Below the pieces are notes generated by a model. That model was not told the origin of the DNA and made no database searches. It worked only from the letters and a program-made list of their open reading frames with translations. This document shows, piece by piece, positions 52,505-61,446 of a stretch of DNA of 64,000 nt. The position numbers were made by a program, and so were the translations under genes. The stretch covers positions 1 to 64,000 of the forward strand of contig NZ_NMQV01000011.1 of assembly GCF_002234375.1 (NCBI RefSeq), read 5' to 3'. The DNA comes from Pseudomonas fluvialis (lineage in GTDB: Bacteria > Pseudomonadota > Gammaproteobacteria > Pseudomonadales > Pseudomonadaceae). Position 1 is the stretch's first letter, and each line of letters opens with the position of its first letter.

Positions 52505-53701
52505 ATGCAGCACGACAAGCCCCTCGCCGGCCTCAAGGTCATCGAACTCGGCAGCCTGATCGCCGGCCCCTTCGCCTCGCGGATTTGCGCCGAATTCGGC
52601 GCCGAGGTCATCAAGGTCGAATCACCCGAAGGCGGCGACCCTTTGCGCAAATGGCGCAAGCTCTATGAAGGCACCTCGCTGTGGTGGCTGGTACAGGCGC
52701 GCAACAAGCGCTGCATAACCCTCAACCTCAAGCACGAGGCAGGCCGCCAGGTACTCAGGGAGCTACTCGCCGGGGCAGACATCCTGATCGAGAACTTCCG
52801 CCCCGGCGTGCTGGAGAAACTCGGCCTCGGCTGGGACGAGCTGCATGCACTCAACCCCAGGCTGGTCATGCTGCGCCTGTCTGGCTTCGGCCAGAGCGGG
52901 CCGATGAAGGACCAGCCGGGCTTTGGCGCGGTCGGCGAGTCGATGGGCGGCCTGCGCTACATCACCGGCTTCGCCGACCGCCCGCCGGTACGCACCGGCA
53001 TCAGCATCGGCGACTCCATTGCCGCCCTGTGGGGGGTGATTGGCGCGCTGATGGCGCTGCGCCAGCGCGAAGTAAATGGCGGCCTGGGCCAGGTGGTGGA
53101 CGTGGCGCTCTACGAAGCGGTGTTTGCCATGATGGAATCGATGGTCCCGGAGTTCGATGTATTCGGCTTCATCCGTGAGCGCAGCGGCAACATCATGCCC
53201 GGCATCACTCCGTCGTCCATCCACACCTGCGCCGACGGCAAACACATCCAGATCGGCGCCAACGGTGATGCGATCTTCCAGCGCTTAATGCGCGCCATTG
53301 GCCGCGACGACCTGGCCGATGCCCCCGACCTGGCCGATAACGCCGGCCGCGATGCGCGCCGCGACGAACTCTACGGGGTGATCGACCGCTGGGCCGCCAG
53401 CCTGCCGCTGGCCGAGGTGGAGGCCGTGCTGCTGCGCGCCGAGGTGCCGGCCAGCCGCATCTATTCGGCCGCCGACATGTTCAACGACCCGCAGTTCCTG
53501 GCCCGCGAGATGTTCCTCAGCGCACGCCTGCCGGACGGCCAGCCCTTCCGCATGCCGGGTATTGTCCCCAAGCTCAGCGCGACCCCCGGCAGCGTAGCGT
53601 GGACCGGGCCGGCGCTCGGCGAACACAACCAGCAGGTGCTCGGCGAGCTCGGCTACGATGCCGCGCAGATCGCCGCACTGCGCGCACAGGGCGCGATCTG
53701 A
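52505..53701 (+). CDS. CaiB/BaiF-type (class III) CoA-transferase family protein
   Basis: This 398-residue protein has the family fold: LAGLKVIELGSLIAGPFASRICAEFGAEVIKVE at the N terminus, NLKHEAGRQVL, and NFRPGVLEKLGLG. Family members move CoA between carboxylates through an aspartyl-CoA intermediate. Here the segment aligned to the usual GYD appears as GFGAVGESMGGLRYITG, so the catalytic Asp position seems to hold Gly; a different subgroup chemistry is possible. ATG 52505 is chosen. It is followed after four bases by the 2H phosphoesterase gene. Confidence 0.88.
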   Translation: MQHDKPLAGLKVIELGSLIAGPFASRICAEFGAEVIKVESPEGGDPLRKWRKLYEGTSLWWLVQARNKRCITLNLKHEAGRQVLRELLAGADILIENFRPGVLEKLGLGWDELHALNPRLVMLRLSGFGQSGPMKDQPGFGAVGESMGGLRYITGFADRPPVRTGISIGDSIAALWGVIGALMALRQREVNGGLGQVVDVALYEAVFAMMESMVPEFDVFGFIRERSGNIMPGITPSSIHTCADGKHIQIGANGDAIFQRLMRAIGRDDLADAPDLADNAGRDARRDELYGVIDRWAASLPLAEVEAVLLRAEVPASRIYSAADMFNDPQFLAREMFLSARLPDGQPFRMPGIVPKLSATPGSVAWTGPALGEHNQQVLGELGYDAAQIAALRAQGAI

Positions 53702-53705
53702 GCAG

Positions 53706-54344
53706 ATGCGCCAGATCGACGCCGCACAGTTTCCCCGGCACACGCTGCCGGCGGAGCTGCGTGACTACCCGCGGTGGCATCGCGGCCGCCCGCACTACGC
53801 GGTGTGGATGGTCGAGGTGCAGCAGCCCGCACTGCTTGCCTATATCCAGCACCTGCAGGAACAGCTGGCCGATCTGCTGCACCCACCCGGCGCGCGCCAG
53901 CCGCACCTGACCCTGTTCGTCTGCGGCTTCCCGCAGGCCAACCAGCGCTACGCTGACGACTTCACCCCGGCCCGGCTCGACAGCCAGTTGCAGCACCTGC
54001 GCCCGCGCGCTGGCAGCGCCTGCGTGCTACCCCTGGGCGCAGCGGACAGCTTTGCCAGTGCCGCCTTCATTCCCGTGTACGACCCGCAACAACACCTGGC
54101 CAACTGGCGCCAGGCGCTCGCCGCCGGCAGCCGGGAAATCCGCCAGGCCGAGTACATCGCCCACATCACCCTGGGCCTGTATCGCCAGCGCATCGCCGCC
54201 GCCACCCTGCGCCAGCGCCTCGCCGCACTGCCCATGCCACAGCATGCGCTGCAGGTAGAGCGCCTGGACTACGCCCATTACGCCAGCAGCGATCAATTCA
54301 GCCGCCTAGAGCGCCAACTGAGTATTAGCCTGGCGCCGCGCTAG
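53706..54344 (+). CDS. 2H phosphoesterase (2'-5' RNA ligase family)
   Basis: This 212-residue protein has two HxT(L/F) motifs, HLTLF (about 71-75) and HITLG (about 156-160), the catalytic pair of the 2H phosphoesterase superfamily. Such proteins act as 2',3'-cyclic phosphodiesterases or RNA ligases in bacteria, but the substrate here is unknown. ATG 53706 lies four bases after the CoA-transferase stop, so translation is probably coupled. The 3' end overlaps the convergent NTF2-like gene by 20 bp. Confidence 0.85.
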   Translation: MRQIDAAQFPRHTLPAELRDYPRWHRGRPHYAVWMVEVQQPALLAYIQHLQEQLADLLHPPGARQPHLTLFVCGFPQANQRYADDFTPARLDSQLQHLRPRAGSACVLPLGAADSFASAAFIPVYDPQQHLANWRQALAAGSREIRQAEYIAHITLGLYRQRIAAATLRQRLAALPMPQHALQVERLDYAHYASSDQFSRLERQLSISLAPR

Positions 54345-54804
54345 CACGCCAGGCAGCCAGCCCCGCACGCGCCTGGCGACGTACCTGCCCTTGCAGCCAG
54401 GGTGTCCAGCCCAGCCACCAGCCCGGCGCACCCAGGGCCTGGCGCGCCCAGCGCCAAACAGCGAAATGATCACGGTGCTCGACAATCAAGCCATCGCGCA
54501 GTACGAACTCGCCACGAATCCGATTGTTCACCCAACGTCCGCTGCGACTGAATCGATAGCGCGCCTGCCAGTCCACCCGAGCACGCTGCACAGTGGCCTC
54601 GCGCACCTGGAAGGTCACCTGCAAGCCCTCCGCACGCGCACACAGCATGCGCCACATATCGCCCACCTCAGCCCCCTGCAGCGTACCGAAGGCCGGATCA
54701 TGAAAGCGCGCCTGCGGGTGATAGCAGGCCGCCATGGCCTCGCCATCCCCACGCTGCAGGGCCTGGTAGAAACGTTGCAGAACGGCGAGCGAAGCAGCGT
54801 GCAT
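54325..54804 (-). CDS. NTF2-like (SnoaL-type) protein
   Basis: This 159-residue protein has the NTF2-like cone fold signature: LAVLQRFYQALQRGDGEAMAACYHPQARFHDPAFGTLQG, the classic opening, then FQVREATVQRARVDWQARYRF and GEFVLRDGLIVEHRDHF. A basic, Trp-rich C terminus (about 125-159) is extra. ATG 54804 is chosen because GGAG lies nine to ten bases upstream; an ATG nine bases earlier is too close to it. The activity is unknown. It is divergent from the AraC-type regulator. Confidence 0.82.
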   Translation of the reverse strand: MHAASLAVLQRFYQALQRGDGEAMAACYHPQARFHDPAFGTLQGAEVGDMWRMLCARAEGLQVTFQVREATVQRARVDWQARYRFSRSGRWVNNRIRGEFVLRDGLIVEHRDHFAVWRWARQALGAPGWWLGWTPWLQGQVRRQARAGLAAWRASAAPG

Positions 54805-54862
54805 GAAGGTCATCTCCTCGACAGAGGAGCACAGTATGCGCAGTCATTCAGGTGTACGGCTA

Positions 54863-54899
54863 TTGGCGATAATGACAACTTTATGATGATAATCGCCAA
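54863..54899. promoter_or_regulatory. Inverted repeat between NTF2-like and AraC-type genes
   Basis: TTGGCGAT (54863-54870) and ATCGCCAA (54892-54899) are exact complements separated by 21 bases. The right arm ends 18 bases upstream of the AraC-type ATG. A regulator binding here could control both divergent genes. Confidence 0.5.
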
Positions 54900-54917
54900 G
54901 GTCATCGAGGAGCCTCC

Positions 54918-55877
54918 ATGCTGTCCGTCTGCCTGTACGTCTGCCCGCATACTGTGCTGTCCAGCCTGGCGCAGGCTTATGAATGCTTCCAACTGGCCAA
55001 CCAGCTCAGCGCGCAGCCGCTCTTCAAGCTGCAGCGCTTCAGCCAGGACGGCCAGCCCGTACGCCTGGCTTACGCCCTGCTGGATGTCGAAGGAGGACTC
55101 GAGGTGGCCGAAACAGCCCATCTGGTGATGCTCCCGGCCACCGGCAGCGACCAGGCAACCGTTCGCCAAGCCAACGGCACACTGCTCAACTGGCTGGCCA
55201 GACGCCCCGCCGAACAGGGCCTGGCCAGCCTGTGCAGCAGCGCCTTCCTGCTCGCCGAAGCCGGCCAGCTGGATAGCTGCCAGGCGACCACCCACTGGGC
55301 ACTGGCCGGTCAGTTTCGCCAACGCTACCCGCAGGTACAGCTACGCAGCCAGCAACTGTTCTGTGCCAGCGGGCAACGCTTCAGCTCCGCCGGCGCACAG
55401 GCAGCCGTCGATCTCTGCCTGCACCTTGTCGAGCTGCATGGCGGCCCATGGCTCGCCGAACAGGTGGCTGGCGCACTGGTCGTCGAACGCCAGCGCGGCA
55501 GCCAGAGTCGCCTGCAACCGCTGCTGCCCAGCCCGCGCCAGGATGATCCCGCACTGCTGGAACTGCTGCGCTGGCTGCAACCACGCTATGCCGAACCCAT
55601 TGATCTGGCGAACATGGCGGCACGCCTACATTGCTCGCCACGCACCCTGCTGCGGCGTTTCCGCCATGCCACCGGACTGACACCCCTGGCCTACCTGCAA
55701 CGCCTGCGCATCCTGGCCGCCCAGCAAGCCCTGCGCCACCCCGGCACACGCCTGGAGGACATCGCCAGTGCCGTGGGCTATGCCGACCGGGCCAGTTTCA
55801 GCCGCCTGTTCAAGCACGTCTGCGCAGAAACCCCGGCCGCCTATCGACGTCGTCTCACGGCCGCCAGCAGGCCCTGA
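54918..55877 (+). CDS. GlxA family AraC-type transcriptional regulator
   Basis: This 319-residue regulator has an N-terminal DJ-1/PfpI-like sensor domain (about 1-190, with LASLCSSAFLLAEAG, where the Cys occupies the usual elbow) and a C-terminal AraC DNA-binding domain (about 225-319) with LARMAARLHCSPRTLLRRF-like and DIASAVGYADRASFSRLFKH helix-turn-helices. ATG 54918 follows GAGGAG. It is divergent from the NTF2-like gene, which is a plausible target. The effector is unknown. Confidence 0.9.
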   Translation: MLSVCLYVCPHTVLSSLAQAYECFQLANQLSAQPLFKLQRFSQDGQPVRLAYALLDVEGGLEVAETAHLVMLPATGSDQATVRQANGTLLNWLARRPAEQGLASLCSSAFLLAEAGQLDSCQATTHWALAGQFRQRYPQVQLRSQQLFCASGQRFSSAGAQAAVDLCLHLVELHGGPWLAEQVAGALVVERQRGSQSRLQPLLPSPRQDDPALLELLRWLQPRYAEPIDLANMAARLHCSPRTLLRRFRHATGLTPLAYLQRLRILAAQQALRHPGTRLEDIASAVGYADRASFSRLFKHVCAETPAAYRRRLTAASRP

Positions 55878-55882
55878 AAGGC

Positions 55883-55912
55883 AAAAAAAACCGGCCCACC
55901 AGGGGCCGGTCT
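55883..55912 (-). terminator. thrC terminator (bidirectional)
   Basis: CCGGCCC and GGGCCGG flank a five-base loop, with A8 on one side, which becomes T8 on the minus strand. It lies 19 bases after the thrC stop, and also after the convergent AraC-type gene. Confidence 0.88.
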
Positions 55913-55930
55913 TCTAGCACGGCAAGCGAC

Positions 55931-57340
55931 TCAGAGCGGCTTGCCGCGGTTGCCATGGGCAGCGACGAACTGCTGCACCTGGGCCAGGTCATTGGCCAGC
56001 ACGGTGCAACGTTCCTCGCGCTGGAACAGATCGGCCAGATGCGCCGGCAACTCCAGCGGCTTGCTGATGCCCGCCTGCTCCACCGCATCGGGGAACTTGA
56101 CCGGATGCGCGGTACCCAGGGTGACCATCGGCAGGCTCAGGCTGCGCCGGCATTCGCGCGCAGCACGCACGCCGATCGCAGTATGCGGGTCGAGAATCTC
56201 GCCACACTGCGCATAGACCTCGGCGATGGTCGCGCAAGTCTGCGCGTCATCCACCGCCAGCGAATCGAACAGGCGGCGCGCCTCGCTCCAGCGTTCGTCA
56301 GCCACGGCCAGCTGGCCGGTAGCCTTGAAGCCATCCATCAGACGAGCCACTTCCGCGCCGTTACGACCATGCAGGTCGAACAGCAAGCGCTCGAAGTTCG
56401 ACGAGACCATGATATCCATGGACGGCGACAGGGTCGGGTGCAGGGTGTCCTTGTCGTAGCGGTTGCCACTCATGAAGCGGTGCAGGATGTCGTTGCGATT
56501 GGTCGCCACGATCAACTGATTGATCGGCAGGCCCATGTTGCGCGCCAGGTAACCGGCGAAGATATCGCCGAAGTTGCCGGTCGGCACCGAGAACGCCACC
56601 GAGCGCGCCGGACCACCGAGCTGCAAGGCCGCATGGAAGTAGTAGACGATCTGGGCCATGATCCGCGCCCAGTTGATCGAGTTGACCGCAACCAGACGGG
56701 TGCCCTTGAGGAAACCCTGGTCGGCGAAGCTGGCCTTGACCATCTCCTGGCAGTCGTCGAAGTTGCCTTCGATGGCGATGTTGTGGATGTTCTCACCCAG
56801 GATGGTGGTCATTTGCCGGCGTTGCACCTCGGACACGCGGTTGTGCGGGTGCATGATGAAGATGTCGACGTTTTCGCAGGCCTTGCAGCCTTCGATGGCC
56901 GCCGAACCGGTGTCGCCGCTGGTGGCGCCCATGATCACCACGCGCTCGTTGCGCTTGGCCAGCACATGGTCAAGCAGGCGGCCGAGCAGCTGCAGGGCGA
57001 AGTCCTTGAAGGCCAGGGTCGGGCCGTGGAACAGCTCGAGCACCCACTCGTTGCTGTCCAACTGACGCAGCGGCGCTACCGCCTGGTGGGCGAACACGCC
57101 GTAAGTCTCTTCAAGAATTTTCTTGAAATCGGCATCGGCGATGGAGCCGGCGACGAACGGGCGCATCACCCGGAAGGCCAGCTCGTGGTACGGCAAATCC
57201 GCCCAGGAAGCAATTTCCTCCTGCGTAAAGCGCGGCAGGTTTTCCGGCACATAGAGGCCGCCGTCGCTAGCCAGGCCAGCCAGCAGCACATCTTCGAAGT
57301 TCAGGGCCGGTGCCTGGCCACGGGTACTGATATAGCGCAT
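55931..57340 (-). CDS. thrC: Threonine synthase
   Basis: ThrC converts O-phosphohomoserine to threonine with PLP. The 469-residue length is typical of the long form. Features are MRYISTRGQAPALNFEDVLLAGLASDGGLYVPE, the PLP-lysine motif HGPTLAFKDFALQ, GATSGDTGSAAIEG, and PTGNFGDIFAGY. ATG 57340 is chosen; the open frame continues upstream into hom, which is an artefact. It lies 14 bases after hom in the same transcript. Confidence 0.97.
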   Translation of the reverse strand: MRYISTRGQAPALNFEDVLLAGLASDGGLYVPENLPRFTQEEIASWADLPYHELAFRVMRPFVAGSIADADFKKILEETYGVFAHQAVAPLRQLDSNEWVLELFHGPTLAFKDFALQLLGRLLDHVLAKRNERVVIMGATSGDTGSAAIEGCKACENVDIFIMHPHNRVSEVQRRQMTTILGENIHNIAIEGNFDDCQEMVKASFADQGFLKGTRLVAVNSINWARIMAQIVYYFHAALQLGGPARSVAFSVPTGNFGDIFAGYLARNMGLPINQLIVATNRNDILHRFMSGNRYDKDTLHPTLSPSMDIMVSSNFERLLFDLHGRNGAEVARLMDGFKATGQLAVADERWSEARRLFDSLAVDDAQTCATIAEVYAQCGEILDPHTAIGVRAARECRRSLSLPMVTLGTAHPVKFPDAVEQAGISKPLELPAHLADLFQREERCTVLANDLAQVQQFVAAHGNRGKPL

Positions 57341-57354
57341 GGTGCTCGCCCTTC

Positions 57355-58659
57355 TTAATTCAGGTGCTCGACGCGGATACGCATGACCGGGCCAGACACG
57401 TCGGCCAGGGCTTCCAGCGCGTTGATCGCGTCGTTCATGGATTGTTCGGTCACACGGTGGGTAAGGAGAATCAGCGGCACCAGACCGTCCTGCTCCTCGG
57501 CTTCCTTCTGCATGATCGACTCGATGTTGATGCCACGCTCGGAGAGGATGGTCGCCACCTTGGCCAGCACACCCGGACGGTCCTGCACCTGGATGCGCAG
57601 GTAGTAGGCGCTCTGGCACTCGGCGATCGGCAGGATCGGGTGATCGGACAGCAGATCGGCCTGGAAGGCCAGGTGCGGCACGCGGTTCTGCGGATCAGTG
57701 GTCAGCGCACGGACCACGTCGATCACGTCAGCCACCACGGCAGAAGCGGTCGGTTCCATGCCAGCGCCGGCGCCGTAGTACAGGGTGCTGCCGACAGCAT
57801 CGCCATTGACCATCACCGCATTCATCACGCCGTTGACGTTGGCGATCAGGCGGTCGGCCGGGATCAGCGTCGGGTGCACACGCAGCTCGATGCCTGCTTC
57901 GGTGCGGCGAGCCACACCCAGGTGCTTGATGCGGTAGCCCAGCGCTTCGGCGTAGTTGACGTCGGCACTGGTCAGCTGGGTAATGCCCTCGGTGTAGGCC
58001 TTGTCGAACTGCAGCGGAATACCAAAGGCAATGGACGCCAGGATGGTCAGCTTGTGGGCGGCATCGATACCCTCCACGTCAAAGGTCGGATCGGCTTCGG
58101 CATAACCCAGCGCCTGCGCTTCTTTCAGCACATCAGCGAAGGCCCGGCCTTTCTCACGCATCTCGGTGAGGATGAAGTTGCCGGTGCCGTTGATGATGCC
58201 GGCCAGCCAGTTGATACGGTTGGCGGCCAAGCCCTCGCGGATCGCCTTGATCACCGGGATACCACCCGCCACAGCGGCTTCGAAGGCGACGATGACGCCC
58301 TTTTCGCGGGCCTTGGCAAAGATCTCGTTGCCATGCACGGCGATCAGTGCCTTGTTGGCGGTGACCACGTGCTTGCCATTCTCGATGGCCTTGAGCACCA
58401 GCTCCTTGGCAATGGTGTAGCCACCGATGAGCTCGATGACGATATCGATTTCCGGGTTGTTGACCAGCTCGAAGACGTCGGCGGTGATGGGTGTAGCGCC
58501 GGTATCGCACTTCGGGTTGGTGTCACGCGCGGCAATCTGGGCAACGACAATGCCCCGCCCGGCACGGCGGGCAATCTCCTCGGCATTACGTTTGAGTACA
58601 TTGAAGGTACCGCCACCGACGGTACCCAAGCCACAGATGCCTACTTTCACCGGTTTCAC
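57355..58659 (-). CDS. hom: Homoserine dehydrogenase
   Basis: Hom reduces aspartate semialdehyde to homoserine. The 434-residue protein has the NAD(P)-binding KVGICGLGTVGGGT, VTANKALIAVHG, the signature EAAVAGGIPVIKAIREGLA and NTGNFILTEM-like catalytic block, and a C-terminal ACT domain (ITVQDRPGVLAKVATILSERGINIESIMQ region) for threonine feedback. GTG at 58659 is the start: GGGGAG lies seven bases upstream and it gives the family length; three in-frame ATGs at 58672-58680 lie on the ribosome site itself and are rejected. Confidence 0.96.
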   Translation of the reverse strand: MKPVKVGICGLGTVGGGTFNVLKRNAEEIARRAGRGIVVAQIAARDTNPKCDTGATPITADVFELVNNPEIDIVIELIGGYTIAKELVLKAIENGKHVVTANKALIAVHGNEIFAKAREKGVIVAFEAAVAGGIPVIKAIREGLAANRINWLAGIINGTGNFILTEMREKGRAFADVLKEAQALGYAEADPTFDVEGIDAAHKLTILASIAFGIPLQFDKAYTEGITQLTSADVNYAEALGYRIKHLGVARRTEAGIELRVHPTLIPADRLIANVNGVMNAVMVNGDAVGSTLYYGAGAGMEPTASAVVADVIDVVRALTTDPQNRVPHLAFQADLLSDHPILPIAECQSAYYLRIQVQDRPGVLAKVATILSERGINIESIMQKEAEEQDGLVPLILLTHRVTEQSMNDAINALEALADVSGPVMRIRVEHLN

Positions 58660-58683
58660 GCTGAAACTCCCCATCATCACTGC

Positions 58684-58711
58684 AAAAGCAGCCGTGGCGA
58701 GCCTCGGCTGC
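58684..58711 (-). terminator. Hairpin after dsbC
   Basis: On the minus strand GCAGCCG and CGGCTGC form a 7-bp stem followed by TTTT, in the dsbC-hom gap. It may end or attenuate the dsbC transcript before hom. Confidence 0.6.
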
Positions 58712-58772
58712 AGGAAAAGAGCCGCACCTTACGAAGCGGCAGATCGTTAGTCAACGAAGGCCGCAGCCCGGC

Positions 58773-59507
58773 TTAGCGGGCTTGCAAGGCCAGTTTCGCC
58801 AACTGCGGCGCCGGCTGGTAACCCGGAATCATCTGCCCGTTGGCCAGGACGATCGCTGGCGTGCCGTTGACGCCAATGCTCTGGCCGAGCAGGAACTGCT
58901 TGTCGATCGGGTGCGCACAACTGGCCGCAGGAATCTCCTGACGCGCCTTGGCCTGGTTCATGGCCTCTTGTGGATTCTTGGCACACCAGACATTGACCAG
59001 CGTGTTGTAGCCATGACTACCCGGCCCCTGGCGCGGGAAGGCCAGATAGCGCACTTCGATGCCGCGACGATTGAGCTCCGGCACCTCGCTGTGCAGCTTC
59101 TGGCAATAGCCACAGTCGGTGTCGGTAAACACCGTGATATGCGTCTTGCGCTCGCCCACCGCCTTGAACACGACCATGTCGGCCGCAGGCAGGCCATTGA
59201 TTTCGCGAGCGATGCCCTGGGCTTCCAACTGTTCGGTGAGGTTGCGCGGGCTACCCTGCTCCGGCAATTCGAACAGGTAGCCCTGCATCAGATAACGCCC
59301 ATCGGCACTGGCATACAGGACCCGGCCGCCCTTGAGCTGCACCTGATACAGACCTTCCAGCGGACTGGGCTCGATCTGCTCGATCACCAGGTCCGACTGC
59401 AGTTTTCCCAGGGCCTGACGGATGTTCTGTTGAGCATCGGCGGCATGTACGCCAGCGACGATGGCAAGGCCCAGCGCAGCAGTGGCCAGGCGACGGAAAA
59501 CAGCCAT
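58773..59507 (-). CDS. dsbC: Thiol:disulfide interchange protein DsbC
   Basis: DsbC is a periplasmic disulfide isomerase kept reduced by DsbD. The 244-residue precursor has a signal peptide (MAVFRRLATAALGLAIVAGVHA), an N-terminal dimerisation domain, and a thioredoxin fold with catalytic C132-GY-C135. A second structural disulfide is likely between the Cys of NVWCAKNP and of PAASCAHP. It lies 76 bases after xerD in the same direction. Confidence 0.95.
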   Translation of the reverse strand: MAVFRRLATAALGLAIVAGVHAADAQQNIRQALGKLQSDLVIEQIEPSPLEGLYQVQLKGGRVLYASADGRYLMQGYLFELPEQGSPRNLTEQLEAQGIAREINGLPAADMVVFKAVGERKTHITVFTDTDCGYCQKLHSEVPELNRRGIEVRYLAFPRQGPGSHGYNTLVNVWCAKNPQEAMNQAKARQEIPAASCAHPIDKQFLLGQSIGVNGTPAIVLANGQMIPGYQPAPQLAKLALQAR

Positions 59508-59583
59508 GAATTACTCCTATGCAAAGTCGCGCAAGCCTATCACAGAAGCGGCATGGCGCGTTGTCGGGCGCGGCAAATGGCAA

Positions 59584-60489
59584 TCAACCACGCGGGTGAT
59601 GCGCGGCATGCAGCGCCTGCAGGCGGGCCTTGGCCACATGGGTATAGATCTGCGTGGTGGACAGGTCGCTATGCCCGAGCAACAACTGCACAACACGCAG
59701 GTCAGCGCCATGGTTGAGCAGGTGGGTGGCAAAGGCATGACGCAGGGTATGCGGCGACAACGGTTTGAGAATACCGGCATGGCGCGCATGCAACTTGATG
59801 CGGTGCCAAAAGGTCTGGCGGGTCATCTGCTCGCCACGCTGGCTGGGGAACAGCACGCTGCTCGGCCGCCCAGCCAACAACAGGCCCCGCGCCTCGGCCT
59901 GATAACGCTGCAGCCAGATCAGCGCCTCCTCGCCCAACGGCACCAGGCGCTCCTTGCTGCCCTTGCCCAACACGCGCAGCACGCCCTGGCGCAGGTTGAT
60001 CTGCTCCAGACTCAGCGCCACCAGCTCGCTGACTCGCAGACCGCAGGCATACAGCACTTCGAGCATGGCACGGTCGCGCAAGCCCAGCGGCTCGGCAATG
60101 TCCGGCGCCGCCAGCAACGCCTCAACCTCAGCTTCGGAAAGGCTCTTCGGCAAGGGCTTGCCCAGCTGTGGCAACTCCACCTGCAGGGTAGGATCCTCGT
60201 CGATCAGCCGCTCACGCAGCAGATAGCGATAAAAGGTACGTAGCGCCGACAGCAGGCGCGCCGTCGATCGTGCCTGATAGCCCTGCTGCAAACGCCAACC
60301 GAGGTGATCAAGAATCGCCTCACGACCCGCCTGACGCAGGCTGCTGCCGCGACCGGCCAGCCACAGCGCAAAGCCTCGCAAGTCCGTCAGGTAGGCGTTG
60401 CGCGTGTGCGGCGACAAGCCACGTTCCAGCCACAAGCTGTCGATGAACTCGCGCAGCAGTTCCTGCTCGTCGTCGGACAGCGCCGTCAT
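59584..60489 (-). CDS. xerD: Tyrosine recombinase XerD
   Basis: XerD with XerC resolves chromosome dimers at dif. The 301-residue protein has an N-terminal core-binding domain (LLREFIDSLWLERGLSPHTRNAY) and a catalytic domain with the Arg of YACGLRVSELVAL, the Lys of LGKGSKERLVPL, HTLRHAFATHLLNHG (His and Arg), GHSDLSTTQIYTH (His and catalytic Tyr). ATG 60489 gives the family length; the frame is open upstream but that part is an artefact. It is four bases downstream of the thioesterase gene. Confidence 0.96.
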   Translation of the reverse strand: MTALSDDEQELLREFIDSLWLERGLSPHTRNAYLTDLRGFALWLAGRGSSLRQAGREAILDHLGWRLQQGYQARSTARLLSALRTFYRYLLRERLIDEDPTLQVELPQLGKPLPKSLSEAEVEALLAAPDIAEPLGLRDRAMLEVLYACGLRVSELVALSLEQINLRQGVLRVLGKGSKERLVPLGEEALIWLQRYQAEARGLLLAGRPSSVLFPSQRGEQMTRQTFWHRIKLHARHAGILKPLSPHTLRHAFATHLLNHGADLRVVQLLLGHSDLSTTQIYTHVAKARLQALHAAHHPRG

Positions 60490-60493
60490 CGCC

Positions 60494-60913
60494 TCAGCCT
60501 TCGCCCAGGTTATCCGCCAGCACCGGAATCGGCCGGTTATCGGCACCAATGGCCACGAAGCTGAAGACACCACTGATCGCCCGCTCGCGGCCCGTCCCGT
60601 ACATCTCCTCGACGAACACCTCGACCTCAACCTTGAGGCTGGTATTACCCACTTTGATCACCCGGCCAATCAGCTCGACGATCGAGCCGGCAGCAATCGG
60701 ATATTTGAAGTCGATGCGATCAGAAGACACGGTAACCAACGGCAAGCGACAGAAACGCGTGGCGGTCACGAAAGACACTTCATCCATCCAGGCCAGCGCC
60801 GTACCACCGAACAGGGTGTTGTGATGATTGGTGGTAAAGGGAAACACCGTCTTGACCACCCGGCTTTCCGACAGCGCCATACGACGCTGGATTTCTGCTT
60901 CTCGGCTCGACAT
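60494..60913 (-). CDS. Hotdog-fold acyl-CoA thioesterase (YciA/BFIT type)
   Basis: This 139-residue cytoplasmic enzyme hydrolyses acyl-CoA. It carries the hotdog signature NHHNTLFGGTALAWMDEVSFVTATRF, with the catalytic Asp in WMDE, and FKYPIAAGSIVELIGRV, which is the YciA-like group. ATG 60913 follows GGGAGTGGGC; an upstream start at 60940 has weaker context. It lies upstream of xerD by four bases. Confidence 0.88.
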   Translation of the reverse strand: MSSREAEIQRRMALSESRVVKTVFPFTTNHHNTLFGGTALAWMDEVSFVTATRFCRLPLVTVSSDRIDFKYPIAAGSIVELIGRVIKVGNTSLKVEVEVFVEEMYGTGRERAISGVFSFVAIGADNRPIPVLADNLGEG

Positions 60914-61007
60914 GCCCACTCCCACCTTGCAAAAAACCATTGTGCCGTTACTCGCGGAGCGCCTACCAGCACCTGCAACACCGCGTTTACGCCAAATGAC
61001 GGACAAC

Positions 61008-61034
61008 AAAAAGGCAGCCCGAGGGCTGCCTTTT
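61008..61034 (-). terminator. rplS operon terminator
   Basis: On the minus strand GGCAGCCC and GGGCTGCC form an 8-bp stem with a two-base centre, flanked by A4 and T5. It lies 18 bases after the rplS stop. Confidence 0.88.
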
Positions 61035-61052
61035 GCCAAGCAAAGCGGGTAC

Positions 61053-61403
61053 TTAAACCAGCTTCTCCTTGATGCGCGCGGCCTTGCCGGACAGCGCACG
61101 GAGGTAGTACAGCTTGGCCTTGCGTACGTCACCGCGACGCTTGACGCTGATGCTGTCGACCAGCGGCGAGTAGGTCTGGAAGGTACGCTCCACGCCCACG
61201 CCGTTGGAGATCTTACGCACGGTGAACGCGCTGTTCAGGCCGCGGTTACGCTTGCCGATCACAACACCTTCATAGGCCTGCAGACGCTGACGGTCGCCTT
61301 CCTTCACTTTTACCTGAACGATCACGGTGTCGCCGGGGGCGAAAGCCGGGATCTCTTTGTTCATCTGTTCAGCTTCGAGTTGCTGAATGATCTTGTTGGT
61401 CAT
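61053..61403 (-). CDS. rplS: 50S ribosomal protein L19
   Basis: L19 sits at the 30S/50S interface. The 116-residue protein begins [21 protein letters not shown] and contains [37 protein letters not shown] and [17 protein letters not shown], the family blocks. It is the last gene of the rpsP-rimM-trmD-rplS operon. Confidence 0.98.
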   Translation of the reverse strand: MTNKIIQQLEAEQMNKEIPAFAPGDTVIVQVKVKEGDRQRLQAYEGVVIGKRNRGLNSAFTVRKISNGVGVERTFQTYSPLVDSISVKRRGDVRKAKLYYLRALSGKAARIKEKLV

Positions 61404-61446
61404 TTCCTGCTCCTAAGGCCGGCCATCGGGGCCTGCCATCGATACG

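Noticed and set aside
59584..60489. Mobile-element integrase
   Set aside because: The tyrosine recombinase has XerD length and motifs, and sits beside dsbC and hom as in other Pseudomonas; no attachment repeats or cargo were seen.
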